This document shows, piece by piece, positions 10,113 through 19,600 of a DNA stretch of 64,000 nt. The stretch's first letter is position 1. Every line of letters begins with the position of its first letter. The stretch comes from Streptomyces violaceusniger (GTDB lineage Bacteria; Actinomycetota; Actinomycetes; Streptomycetales; Streptomycetaceae), in the NCBI GenBank assembly GCA_005405945.1, contig BJHW01000002.1:1488001-1552000 (forward strand), given 5' to 3'. Below the pieces are notes generated by a model, which saw nothing but the letters and a program-made list of their open reading frames with translations, had not been told where the DNA came from and searched no databases. The position numbers were made by a program, and so were the translations under genes.

Positions 10113-11641
10113 TCAGAGGAAGCTGACGCCCTGGGCGAGGGAGAGTTCGCTGGAGTAGTTGATGGTGTTGGTGGCCGAGCGCATATACGCCTTCCAGGCG
10201 TCGGAGCCGGACTCCCGGCCGCCGCCGGTGTCCTTCTCGCCGCCGAAGGCCCCGCCGATCTCGGCTCCGGAGGTGCCGATGTTGACGTTGGCGATGCCGC
10301 AGTCGGAGCCGGCGGCGGACAGGAAGACCTCGGCTTCGCGCTGGTCGCGGGTGAAGATGCTGGACGACAGGCCCTGGGGGACGTCGTTGTGCAGCGCGAT
10401 CGCCTCCTCCAGGGTGTCGTACGTGAGGACGTACAGGATCGGTGCGAAGGTCTCCTCCCGTACCACGTCCGTCTGTGCGTCGACGCGGACGAGGACCGGC
10501 TCGACATAGGCGGCCGCGGGGGCGGCCTCGGCCAGGCGCCGGTTGCCACCCGCCAGGATCTTGCCGCCCTGGGCCTGGGCGCGGGTGAGGGCGCTGTTCA
10601 TGGTGTCGAGGGCCGCGGGGAGATGAGCGGGCCGACCAGCGTGGTGTCCTCGAACGGATCGCCGATGGGGAGCCTGCCGTAGGCGGCGGTCAGCCGCCCG
10701 ACGAGGGTGTCGGCGATGTCGCGGTGCACGATGAGGCGGCGCAGCGTCGTACAGCGCTGGCCCGCGGTGCCGGCCGCGGCGAAGACGATGCCCTGGACGG
10801 CGAGGTCGAGATCGGCGGACGGGGCGACGATCGCCGCGTTGTTGCCGCCCAGTTCCAGCAGGCTGCGGCCGAAGCGGGCGGCGACGCGGGGGCCGACCTC
10901 GCGGCCCATGCGGGTGGAGCCGGTGGCGCTGACGAGCGCGACGCGCGGATCGTCGACAAGCTTCTCACCGACCGCGCGATCGCCGAGCAGCAGGCGGTGT
11001 ACGTCGCGGGGCGCGCCGACCTCGTCGGCGGCCCGGGCGAGCAGGCGGTCGCAGGCCAGGGAGATCAGCGGGGTGAGCTCCGAGGGCTTCCAGATCACGG
11101 TGTCGCCGCAGACGAGGCCGACGGCGGTGTTCCACGACCACACGGCGGCGGGGAAGTTGAAGGCGGAGATGACGCCCACCACACCGAGCGGGTGCCAGGT
11201 CTCGGCCAGCCGGTGGCCGGGGCGTTCGGAGGCGATCGTACGGCCGTACAGCTGCCGGGACAGGCCGACCGCGAAGTCGCAGATGTCGATCATCTCCTGG
11301 ATCTCGCCGAGCGCCTCGGAGCGGATCTTGCCCGCCTCGATGGTGACGAGGTCGGCCAGGTCGCTCTTGTGTTCGCGCAGCAACTCACCGAGACGGCGCA
11401 CGAGTTCACCGCGGCGCGGTGCGGGCGTGGTGCGCCAGGCGAGGAAGGCCGTACGGGAGGCGGCGATGGCGTCTTCGGTGTCGGCGTCGGTGGCGGCGGT
11501 GAGCCCGAAGAGGTTCTCGCCGGTGAGCGGTGTACGGGCGGAGAAGTCGCCACCCTCGGCGCCCTCGACACCGATGGTGTCGAGGGCGGTACGGGCGCGG
11601 GTGCGCAGGTCGTCCGTGGTGGGCAGTGCGGTGCTGGTCAT
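10113..11641 (-). CDS. amaB: ALDH7-family aldehyde dehydrogenase (piperideine-6-carboxylate/aminoadipate semialdehyde dehydrogenase; apparent frameshift)
   Basis: The N-terminal two thirds (from ATG 11641) and the C-terminal third lie in different frames. They join perfectly if one G is added to the run at 10617-10620 (…GPLISPAALDTMNSAL…). The protein is then about 510 residues. Family marks are ELGGNNAAIVAPSADLDLA, the catalytic Cys in GQRCTTLRRL and the late motif SDCGIANVNIGTSGAEIGGAFGG, all typical of ALDH7 (AmaB, antiquitin). It would oxidise aminoadipate semialdehyde (in equilibrium with piperideine-6-carboxylate) to 2-aminoadipate using NAD(P). It is the third gene of a codirectional set with the DUF1338 enzyme and an FAD oxidase, 22 bp from the former. 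Confidence 0.82.
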
Positions 11642-11663
11642 GGCGGTCCTCCGGGGTGAGGCG

Positions 11664-13060
11664 TCAGCTGAGGCTGCCGGTGAGGCCCAGCTCACGGGCG
11701 ACGTGTGCGAGGGAGTCGTTCTGCTGCCGCGCGTAGAGGGCGAAGGGGTCCAGGACGTCGCGGCCGATGGCGCCGGAGAGCCAGTCCGCGTCGTAGGCCG
11801 TGCCCTGCTGGTCGCTGTGGCGGGTGCCCTCGCCGCTGAGGTTGGACTGGAAGATGCCGGCGGCGGAGCGGGGCAGGAAGTCCTCGTAGACGATGGGCTC
11901 GGCGCGCACCCAGCCCTGCCGCAGCAGTTCGCCGAGGCCGGTGGGCGGCCGGCCGCCGTCGCGGGGCCGGTCGGGGCGGAGGTGGTAGGTGAAGTGGGCC
12001 AGCCCCTTGGCGGCGAGTTCGTGTTCGCTGTCGGGCAGGTGCCGCTCCCACACGGCGCGGGCGATCTCGTCCCGGGGCGCCGAGGGATTCCGGGACGCCT
12101 GCTCGTCCACGTGGCCGAGGAGCTCGTCGTAGAGGGCGCGGCCCTCGCGGGTGAGGGCGATGCCCCGGGCCTCGACCTCACCGAAGCGGACCCTCAGGGC
12201 GCCGCTGATGACACTGCCGTCCGGGGTCCGCATCGCGCGGGGTTCGGCCAGGGCCCGGAAGGAGGTCTGCCGCAGCAGCACGTCGGGGCCCTTCCAGGCG
12301 GGCGGGCCCTGGACGGTGTCGATCATCTCGATGCCGCGGTCGGTCATGCGCCGGTACAGCTCGTCGATGTCGAGGACGCGCGGGGTGAGGTGGTTGATGT
12401 GGGTGCTGCGCACACCGCCGATGTCCGCGGCCACGGCGGAGATCCGCTCCAGGGTCTCGTACCAGCTCTTGTCGACCGGCTCGGCGGACAGCTCGAATGC
12501 CCGCACGGCGAGGTGCAGGAACCGCTCGGCCGCCTCCCGGGGCAGCTCCCGCTCGGCGGTGGCACGGTCGGCCAGCGCGAGCAGCTCGGGGGAAAGAGCT
12601 CGCGGTCCGCGAGGAAGGCCTCCAGGCGCGAGCGCAGCTCGGCGTCGAAGAAACGGGGGTCGGCCGGGGTGAGCATGGAGGTGAACACCCGGAAGGGATT
12701 GCGCGCCAGTTCCTCGCCGTCCACCGGCCGGAAGGCGGTGGAGATGACGGGGACGGCGCTGGCCGCGGCCTCCCGCAGGTCGTAGAAGCCCACCGGGTGC
12801 ATGCCGAGGGCGCCGAAGATCCGGGCCACTTGCCCCAACTCCCGTGGCGTGCCCACACGGATGGCCCCGTGCCGCTCGGCGGTCACCCGGCCGATGGACC
12901 CGAGGCGTGTCGCGTCGGCTCCCCGCGCGCGCAGGACGTCCTCGTTGACCTCGCGCGAGACGTCCACGAGCGTGGTGTAGGCGGGGACCTCCCGCCCGTA
13001 CATCTCCGACAGCCGCGCCGCGAACGCGGCCCTCAGCTGCCACTGACTGAGCGTTGACAT
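11664..13060 (-). CDS. hglS: DUF1338/HglS-like 2-oxoadipate dioxygenase/decarboxylase (apparent frameshift)
   Basis: The frame from ATG 13060 (MSTLSQWQLRAAFAARLSEM) runs to about 12590 and continues in a second frame to 11664. One extra G in the run at 12588-12592 restores a protein of about 465 residues (…ADRELFPPELLALADRAT…). The sequence matches the DUF1338 family (YdcJ/HglS), including STHINHLTPRVLDIDEL, which carries family-conserved metal-site histidines, and SNLSGEGTRHSDQQG. Characterised members convert 2-oxoadipate to D-2-hydroxyglutarate in bacterial lysine breakdown. Its place between the aminoadipate semialdehyde dehydrogenase and an amine-type FAD oxidase fits that role; the missing step is an aminotransferase. 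Confidence 0.8.
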
Positions 13061-13089
13061 GGTTCGGCCTTTCGATCGGGGTTCACAGT

Positions 13090-14262
13090 TCACACCACGT
13101 GTGCTTCGGGGCGGATCCCGGCGCCGAGGCGGAACCGGTCGGCGCTGAGCGGGGAGATGTCGGTGAACGGCTCCCGCTCGAGGTACAGATCGCGCATGAC
13201 CTCGCCGACCGCGGGTGCCTGAAGGAAGCCGTGGCCGGAAAACCCGGCGGCGTAGAGGAAGTCGGGCAGCTCGCCGGACCGGCCTATCAGCGCGTTGTGG
13301 TCCGGCGTGACCTCGTACAGACCGGCCCATCCGCCGGTGGTCTCCATGCCGACCAGGGCCGGGGCGCGGTGGCGGGCGACGCTGCGGAACAGCTCCAGCC
13401 ACTCCGGTGTCCAGGTGGTGTCGAAGCCCTCCTCCTGGCCGGGGTCGGCCAGCCCGAGCAGCAGACCGTCGTCGCTGTTGTGGAAGTAGGCGGTCGAGGA
13501 GAAGTCGATGGTGAACGGGATGCGCGGGGCGGGCGGTGTGATCGGCGCGGTGAACGCCAGCTGCCGTTTCACCGGCCGGACCGGGAGGTTGACGCCGGCC
13601 ATCTCCCCGATCCGCGCCGACCAGGCACCCGCCGCGCAGATCACGGTGGAGCACGCGATGCGGCCGTGGCTGGTGTGCACACCGACGACCCGGTCCCCGG
13701 CCGTGTCGAGGCCGCACACCACGGTGTGGGTGGCGATGGTGACGCCGGCCCGGGCCGCGGCCCGGGCGTACCCCTGGACGACCAGCCCGGGGCGGGCGTG
13801 CCCGTCGGCGGGGGAGTACGCGGCGGCCACGAGGCCGTCCGTGGCGAGATAGGGACACAGACGCTGGGCCTCGTCGGGGCTGATCATGCGGCTGGGCACG
13901 CCCAGGCCGTTCTGGAGCCGGACCCCGGCCTCGAAGTCACTCGCCTGCCGTGCGCTGTCGAGCAGGAAGAGGTAGCCGACGGTGTCGAGCCGGATGTCGG
14001 CGCCGGGCCGGTGGCGGAACTCCTGGTAGGCACGCAGGCTGCGGCTGCCCAGCTCGATATTGAGCGGATCGGAGAACTGGGCGCGTACACCGCCGATCGG
14101 CTTGCCCGAACTGCCGCAGCCGAGGTCGCCGCGCTCGACGACGACGATGTCCGTCACCCCGGCCTCGGCGAGGTGAAACGCGGTGCTCGCACCCATCACG
14201 CCGCCACCGACGATCACAACATCGGCGGAGGCGGGAACGGTGCGGAAGGCGGAGGAGGACAA
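13090..14262 (-). CDS. FAD-dependent amine/amino-acid oxidoreductase (DAO family; candidate L-pipecolate oxidase)
   Basis: 390 residues. An N-terminal Rossmann FAD-binding motif (VVIVGGGVMGASTAFHLAEAG, residues about 15-35) and C-terminal GGWAGLYEVTPDHNALIG are typical of D-amino-acid oxidase-fold enzymes such as sarcosine oxidase beta and the pipecolate oxidase AmaA. First gene of a leftward operon with HglS-like and ALDH7 genes. If it oxidises L-pipecolate, its product piperideine-6-carboxylate is exactly the substrate of the dehydrogenase downstream. That substrate is inferred from context; proline, sarcosine or glycine-type substrates cannot be excluded from the sequence. Confidence 0.82.
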   Translation of the reverse strand: MSSSAFRTVPASADVVIVGGGVMGASTAFHLAEAGVTDIVVVERGDLGCGSSGKPIGGVRAQFSDPLNIELGSRSLRAYQEFRHRPGADIRLDTVGYLFLLDSARQASDFEAGVRLQNGLGVPSRMISPDEAQRLCPYLATDGLVAAAYSPADGHARPGLVVQGYARAAARAGVTIATHTVVCGLDTAGDRVVGVHTSHGRIACSTVICAAGAWSARIGEMAGVNLPVRPVKRQLAFTAPITPPAPRIPFTIDFSSTAYFHNSDDGLLLGLADPGQEEGFDTTWTPEWLELFRSVARHRAPALVGMETTGGWAGLYEVTPDHNALIGRSGELPDFLYAAGFSGHGFLQAPAVGEVMRDLYLEREPFTDISPLSADRFRLGAGIRPEAHVV

Positions 14263-14434
14263 CAGACCACTCCCTTCCAGAGGCCGCCTCGCCGGGCGAG
14301 GACGGGTCCATGCCCGGGGGCGGCGGGGCTGTCAGGACAGAGCGATGCCGAACAGCTGTCTCCGCGTCATCGTGCAGCACACAAACGTTGACGTCCATCA
14401 ACGGTCCATGCTTCTGATCTTTTAGGATCCCTAT

Positions 14435-15508
14435 ATGGACTGGACGAGTGCGCAGCTGCGTTCGCTGGTGGAACTGACCAGACGCGGCACCATCACCGCG
14501 GTCGCGCAGGCCCTTGGGTACACCCCCGGCGGGGTCTCACAACAGATCACCGCCCTGGAGAAGGCCACCGGCACGCAACTGCTGCGGCGGGTGGGACGCC
14601 GGGTCGAACTCACCGACGCCGGGGCGACCCTGGCCCTGCACGCCGAGCGCATCCTCACCACGGAGGCAGAGGCCGTCGAAGCGCTGGAGCGCACCCGGAA
14701 CGAGATCTCCGGAACGCTGCGGGTCGGGCTCTTCGCCACGGCCGCCGCCGAGATCCTGCCGCCCGCCCTGCGGCAGGTGCGCGTGAAGCACCCCGGCGTG
14801 ACCGTGCGCAGCCGGGACATGGACGTGGACGAGGTGTACGACGCGGTGGCCGGCGGGAGCGTGGACCTGGCGCTGGGGCTGGACTACCCGGACGTGCCCA
14901 TCCCGCGGGATCCGTCCCTGCGGGTGCGGGAGCTGTCCAGGGAACGCTTCTCGCTCGCGGTTCCCACCGGAACCCTGTCCGGGAGGTCCGGCAGGTCCGG
15001 GCGATCGGGTCAGTCCGGCAGGTCGGGGCGATCGAGTCAGCCCGGCAGGTCCGGTCAGTCGGGCAGGTCCGGTCGGCAGAAGGTCTCGCTCGCCGACACC
15101 GGGGACCTGGGATGGATCCTGCCATCAGCCGGCAGCTACTACGGCCGCGCCGTGCTCACCGCCTGCCGCCGCGCCGGTTTCGAACCGCAGGTGCTGCACG
15201 AAGTGACGGACACGGCCGCCACCCTGGCCCTGGTCGAGGCCGGTGTCGGGGTCAGCGTGGTGACGGACCTGATGCTCCGGCTGCGCCCGTCCTGCCTCGA
15301 TGTGCTGGAGCTGCACGAGACGATGGAACGCCACATCGTGGTGGTGTGCCGCTCCTTCGCCGAGCACCGGCCGACGGTGGCCGCGTTCGTCGATGTCCTG
15401 AGCGCCTCGGCGGGCCGGCGGCCATCCGGGCGTCGGCAGCGAAGCGGGAACACGCCGGCCGACACCGATGAGCCGGAGCCGCACACCGCGCGGGCGCCCA
15501 TGCGGTAG
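14435..15508 (+). CDS. LysR-family regulator with inserted Ser-Gly-Arg repeat
   Basis: 357 residues, longer than the usual 295-310. Residues 1-60 form the LysR winged helix (LVELTRRGTITAVAQALGYTPGGVSQQITALE), followed by a substrate-binding domain. At residues about 182-214 the domain is interrupted by a low-complexity stretch of SGR/SGQ units, which accounts for much of the excess length. The domain then resumes with DLGWILPSAGSYYGRAVL. It is divergent from the FAD oxidase-HglS-ALDH7 operon across about 170 bp, the classic arrangement for a LysR activator sensing a pathway intermediate such as lysine, pipecolate or aminoadipate. Confidence 0.88.
   Translation: MDWTSAQLRSLVELTRRGTITAVAQALGYTPGGVSQQITALEKATGTQLLRRVGRRVELTDAGATLALHAERILTTEAEAVEALERTRNEISGTLRVGLFATAAAEILPPALRQVRVKHPGVTVRSRDMDVDEVYDAVAGGSVDLALGLDYPDVPIPRDPSLRVRELSRERFSLAVPTGTLSGRSGRSGRSGQSGRSGRSSQPGRSGQSGRSGRQKVSLADTGDLGWILPSAGSYYGRAVLTACRRAGFEPQVLHEVTDTAATLALVEAGVGVSVVTDLMLRLRPSCLDVLELHETMERHIVVVCRSFAEHRPTVAAFVDVLSASAGRRPSGRRQRSGNTPADTDEPEPHTARAPMR
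14979..15076 (+). repeat. 9-bp tandem repeat inside the LysR gene
   Basis: About eleven imperfect copies of a 9-bp unit of the type GGCAGGTCC, alternating with GGGCGATCG and GGTCAGTCC, kept in frame and coding for SGR/SGQ triplets. The copies differ mainly at synonymous or Arg/Gln positions. The repeat lies within the effector-binding domain, where related regulators have none. Confidence 0.8.
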
Positions 15509-15631
15509 CCGCATCGCGGTGTCGGCTCGGCCCGGCCGGGGGCCACCGCGGGCTCAGCGGTTCGCAGGGGCCGACCGCGGCGGGGCCGGATCGGGGGCCG
15601 GACTCCGGTACGCGGCCAGCAGATCGCCCGT

Positions 15632-16608
15632 CTACCCGCTGACCCGGTGGTCGCCGATCCAGCCGTGCCGGGACGGTTCGACCGGGGTCCGCCAGGTGGG
15701 TTCCACGGTCGGCAACCGGTCGCGGAGCAGGTGGTGTCCCGACTCCTGTCGGCCGCCACCCGGTCCCGCCATCCACCAATCCGGGGCGCCGTTGAGGTGG
15801 TGTTCGCGCTGCCACGGGTGGGCGGGCAGCGGCACCGCCCGGCCGCGTACCGGGAACCAGGTGTCCCAGTCGACCTCGGCCCCGGCGGCGAGCACGGCCG
15901 CGCAGGTGGTCCGCACCGCGGTGGCGCCCGCCGCCTCGCGGACAGGGTGCCGACGGTGGACACCGGCCGGTCCGCGGTGGCGCACTGCCTGCGCAGACAG
16001 CCCAGCAGCACCGGCGTCGAGGAGTTCGGCGCCCATTGCCCGCCCACTGGGCACCGTTGCCGGAGTACACGAACGCCACCGGCCCCGGGGCCGCGCCCGC
16101 CGCCGCGCCCCCGCCCACCGCAGTGCCCTCGGCGATCGCCTCCAGCAGCGCGGCGGCCTGTGCGGCGCTGTCCGTCACGACGGCGGCCCGTTCGCGGCGG
16201 TGTCCGCGCCGCAGGCAGCTGGTGTAGGCGAGGTCGTAGAACGCGCCGGTGGCATCCCGGAGCCGGGCGGCGGTGCGGGTGACGGCCTCGGTGAGCGCTC
16301 CCGGGGTGGCCGCCGAGACCACCACCGGCAGGGACGTCACCTCCGGCGGCGCGGTCGCGGAGGGTACGGGCGGCGGGCCGAGGACGGCGTGGGCGTTGGC
16401 CCCGCCGAAGCCTAACGAGTTGATCGCCAGGGCCCCCGGGACCAGGGCCCCCGGGACCAGGGCCCCGGGACCAGGGCCCCGGGACCAGGGCCCCCGGGAC
16501 CAGGGGCCGCGGCGCGGCCACCGGCTCCAGGCCCAGCCCGGAGAGGTCGATCGCGGGGTTGAGCGGTTCGGCGTGCAGCGACGCCGGAATCACCCCGTGG
16601 TCAATCGC
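15632..16608 (-). pseudogene. Relic of a type I polyketide synthase (KS end, AT remnant, DH start)
   Basis: Reading leftward, the piece begins inside a ketosynthase C-terminus (HGVIPASLHAEPLNPAIDLS, then INSLGFGGANAHAVL). It continues through the KS-AT linker (LPVVVSAATPGALTEAV) and the first strand of an acyltransferase (PVAFVYSGNGAQWAG), then jumps to the end of that domain (LLGCLRRQ... GAEVDWDTWFPVRGRAVPLPAHPW). It ends at the first residues of a dehydratase (HHLLRDRLPTVEP... WIGDHRV) followed by a stop. The acyltransferase core with its GHSxG serine is absent. Both ends are truncated against unrelated sequence and the frame changes several times, so this is a non-functional remnant. Confidence 0.8.
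16427..16506 (-). repeat. 14/15-bp tandem repeat coding for PGALV units
   Basis: Five tandem copies of a unit beginning CCAGGG, with a run of four or five C, then GGGA. In the polyketide synthase frame, 15-bp copies read as PGALV pentapeptides between the ketosynthase end (VAAPRPLV) and INSLGFGGANAHAVL. Two copies have four C and are 14 bp, which together shift the frame; if both lacked a C through sequencing error the linker would be in frame throughout. Confidence 0.75.
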
Positions 16609-19312
16609 TTGTGGCGGGGAGCTCTGTTGCGCGGGTCGCGGTCGCGTCGCGGGCTCCCGGCCGGCCGGGGTTCTGCGGCACCACACACCGGTCGTCCGCG
16701 GCCGGGGCGCCCTTCGGCCAGGACAGGGCCTCGAAGCTCAGCTTGCTGCGCATCGGGTCGAGCCGGACGATGGCCAGCGCCTTGTTGTACGGGTTGCCGG
16801 CGTTCGTCAGACAGATCCAGCCGCCCGCTCCCTGGACCCGGAACGCGGAGTTCAGATTCTCGTAGTCCTCCTTGATCCGCTCCTTCGACGGGACGGGCGT
16901 CCGGGTGGTGGCCGCCGCCTTCGTCAGGGCCTTCGCGGCGGTCAGGATCACATCGTGGGTCTCGATCGCCCGTCCGTCCTCGAACCGCACCGTGCCCAGC
17001 TTTCCCGCATGGGCCCTGGCCGCGGCGCGCAGCTGCGCCATGGCCCGCTGCGGTTCGACCAGATGGCGCGGCAGGTCTCCGGGGCCGCCCCCCGCTTTCC
17101 CGCGCGCTTCTTCCAGCGCCCGACCTCCACATCCCAGGCGTCGGGGTGTGCCGGTGCCGCGTACAGGACGTTGATGGTGGGGGTGCCGGCGCCCGGGTCG
17201 CCCCGCAGCAGGGCGCGTTCCGTGCCGTCGAGGCGTTCGTCGAGGGTGGTCGCGTCGGAGCCCGAGATGACCGTGTACGACTTCTTCCGGGCGCAGTAGG
17301 TGCGGGCCAGCTTCTTCACGAACAGCTCCAGATGGAACGCCCGGCCCGCGAAGTAGACGACGCGCGCCTTGGATTCGCAGAGATTCATGGCGAAGGTCTC
17401 GAACTCGTTCGGGGTGACCCCCGCGACCTCCGACCCCTCCGAGGCGAACGTCATGTCCTGGGCTCCGGCACCGCTGCCCCGGGCCTCGGTGAACGCGTCC
17501 CGCAGCGACTTGTCGTAGCTGTCGCCCGGCCGGGTGTCGGCCACCAGCGCCGTCTGCGCGCGGGCCAGCCCCGGGTCGTAGCGCAGCAGCGCGGCAGCCT
17601 GGTCCTTGGCTGTGGACACCACCCGGGCCAGGCCCGGATAGCGGTAGGGGCCCGGACCGTCGGCGTTGGCGAAGGACTGGGAGGTGACCAGCCCCGCCAC
17701 GACGGGGATCCTCAGCTCGTTGGTCAGATGACTCATGGCCTCCTGGGTGGAGTCCAGGCTCAGGTTGAAACCCACGACCATCCGCAGCTCGGGCTCCTGG
17801 TCGACCAGCCGGTCCACCGTGTACCGCCACGCCCGGTAGTCCCGGCCCGGGTTGGCCGCCACCAGCCGGATGGGCGGGGCCGCGTCCGAGCCGTTCGCCT
17901 GGAGCTGTCCCAGATAGGCGCCCTGCACCTCGCTGAGGATCTGGCGGCGCACCGCCGGGTTGTCCGACTCCATCGGAATCATCAGCGCCACGGTCGCATG
18001 CGCGGTATGCGCGATCCGCTCGTTCTCCGCCTCGATTCCGGCGAAGACCTCGCGCATGCCCCGCAGACCGGGCATGAAGACCCCGGTCCCGTCCGAGACG
18101 CCGACACAGTCCGCGCCCCGCATCACCAACCGCTCGCCACAGCCGTCCGCACGGTCCCACGGGGCCCAGTGCAGCAGCCCGGCGAGCACCGCGCACACCA
18201 CCGCCACGGTGCCGGCGGACAACATCGCCGGGCCCCACCGGCCCGCCCGAGCGCGGGAAGCGGAGCCGGTGGCGGGGAGGCGAGGCGCACCTGGAGCACC
18301 CGGCTCGGCAGCGGTACGTCCTGATTGCGCCGCCACCGCTCCACCGCCTCGTCCCGGGCGCGGAACCGGTCGGGCACCGCGGCGGTGATCTCCTCGGCCG
18401 CCACGGGGGGTTGTTCGCCCCGTGGCGGAGGCGCGGCGCCGGGGCGGAGGTGGCGATGACGACGGGATGGACCCGCAGCTCGCGCGCCCCGTCGTCATAC
18501 GCGTCCAGCAGCCGATCCCTGATCTGCCGCCGAGCGGCGGACCGGTCGACGTCCGGCAGCAGGATGACCGGGCGCCGCGCCCGGTTGAGACGGCGGAAGA
18601 AGCCGTAATGGGCGTCGATGTCCGCGAGCAGCGCCTCGACGAGCAGCAACTGCTTGTCCGCCACGGGTTTTCGCTGTCGGCCGCGCAGCTCCCGGAAGAC
18701 CTCCAGCTGGGTCACGACCCGGCCCCGGAACCACTTCCTGCGGTACCAGCGCACCGTACGGCGGTGGGGCAATCGGCAGACGTCCGCCACCTTCACCAGC
18801 ACCCCGGCCAGCCCGCCCAGCTGCTGGGCCACCTGCTCGTCCCGGGCCAGCGCCTCGGCCCGCTCCTTCATCTCCTGCAAGGTGTAGCGGCGTTCCTCGG
18901 CGATCGCCTGCTTGACCATCCGGGCGATCTTGGCGTTCTGCTTGGCCGGCATCTGGCCGTCGTCCGGCCGCCACACGTACAGCGCCGCGAAGGCCGCCGC
19001 GAAGCGGGGGAAGACGATGGGCAGCCGGTAGGCCGGGCGGCCGTCGTATCCGCAGCCCTGGACGATGGCCAGCAGCTCGGTGACGACCTGCTGCTCCGGT
19101 GTCTCCTCCGCCGGCAGCTCATCCGGACAGTTGACCGGCAGCACGCCGCGGTGCCGCTCGTGGAAGAGGCGGGGCCAGCCGCGGACGGTCGCCTCCTCGC
19201 CTTCGAGCTGGAAGACCAGCGCCCCGCTCGAACGGTGGAACCTCAACCGCCCGAAGCGCAGCCGGTCCCTGATCGTCAACTGCGCCAGCGCCGCGTCCAA
19301 CGCCTGTTCCAT
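16601..19312 (-). CDS. Membrane-anchored hybrid: N-terminal cytosolic domain, one TM helix, periplasmic-binding-protein-like domain (apparent frameshifts)
   Basis: The protein starts at ATG 19312 and is readable to 16601 if one base is added at each of three G/C runs (about 18405-18410, 18274-18277 and 17088-17093), giving about 905 residues. The N-terminal 300 residues form a charged cytosolic region (LRFGRLRFHRSSGALVFQLE...) without a P-loop that I can see. A single membrane segment follows (MLSAGTVAVVCAVLAGLLHW). Then comes an extracellular domain resembling a type-1 periplasmic-binding fold (VALMIPMESDNPAVRRQI, RMVVGFNLSLDSTQEAM, VVYFAGRAFHLELFVKKL), ending ICLTNAGNPYNKALAIVRLD. This could be a transmembrane sensor for an unknown ligand. 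No kinase or transporter partner is adjacent. Confidence 0.7.
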   Translation of the reverse strand: MEQALDAALAQLTIRDRLRFGRLRFHRSSGALVFQLEGEEATVRGWPRLFHERHRGVLPVNCPDELPAEETPEQQVVTELLAIVQGCGYDGRPAYRLPIVFPRFAAAFAALYVWRPDDGQMPAKQNAKIARMVKQAIAEERRYTLQEMKERAEALARDEQVAQQLGGLAGVLVKVADVCRLPHRRTVRWYRRKWFRGRVVTQLEVFRELRGRQRKPVADKQLLLVEALLADIDAHYGFFRRLNRARRPVILLPDVDRSAARRQIRDRLLDAYDDGARELRVHPVVIATSAPAPRLRHGANNPPWRPRRSPPRCPTGSAPGTRRWSGGGAIRTYRCRAGCSRCASPPRHRLRFPRSGGPVGPGDVVRRHRGGGVRGARRAAALGPVGPCGRLWRAVGDAGRGLCRRLGRDRGLHARSAGHARGLRRNRGGERADRAYRACDRGADDSDGVGQPGGAPPDPQRGAGRLSGTAPGERLGRGPAHPAGGGQPGPGLPGVAVHGGPAGRPGARAADGRGFQPEPGLHPGGHESSDQRAEDPRRGGAGHLPVLRQRRRSGPLPLSGPGPGGVHSQGPGCRAAALRPGAGPRADGAGGRHPAGRQLRQVAAGRVHRGPGQRCRSPGHDVRLGGVGGRGGHPERVRDLRHESLRIQGARRLLRGPGVPSGAVREEAGPHLLRPEEVVHGHLGLRRDHPRRTPRRHGTRPAAGRPGRRHPHHQRPVRGTGTPRRLGCGGRALEEARGKAGGGPGDLPRHLVEPQRAMAQLRAAARAHAGKLGTVRFEDGRAIETHDVILTAAKALTKAAATTRTPVPSKERIKEDYENLNSAFRVQGAGGWICLTNAGNPYNKALAIVRLDPMRSKLSFEALSWPKGAPAADDRCVVPQNPGRPGARDATATRATELPATSD

Positions 19313-19450
19313 GTCTGCCCCCCGGTCCTCGGAAGCGGTGAGGGTAGGGCAGGGGCCCGGGAGGGGTCCCGGGCCTCAGGGGGTATCGGCGCGGGCGAAC
19401 ATCGTGGCGAAGCGCCGGGCGCAGGGCGTCCCCTTGGACGACGGGCCTAG

Positions 19451-19600
19451 TCAGGCTGTTCGTCCGTTGTCGCTGCGGAAGGCGGCCGCGGCCTCGAAAC
19501 CGGCCGCCGCGCACAGCCGGGCGAGCGAGAGCGCACCGGCCGTGCCTTCCCTGCTGGTGATCCAGCGGGCCCGCGAGAGCCCGGCCAGGCAAGGGCCGCA
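19451..19600 (-). pseudogene. Possible LysR substrate-binding-domain fragment
   Basis: A leftward frame reads SRARWITSREGTAGALSLAR, then LCAAAGFEAAAAFRSDN and a stop. This resembles the central part of LysR effector domains. There is no DNA-binding domain upstream and nothing after the stop, so it is at most a remnant. The similarity is my reading of the motif, not a search result. Confidence 0.35.

Noticed and set aside
15139..16686. 515-codon minus-strand frame across the polyketide relic and the LysR 3' end
   Set aside because: It mixes frames of the relic and antisense LysR; only short parts make sense, and they are assigned to the relic.
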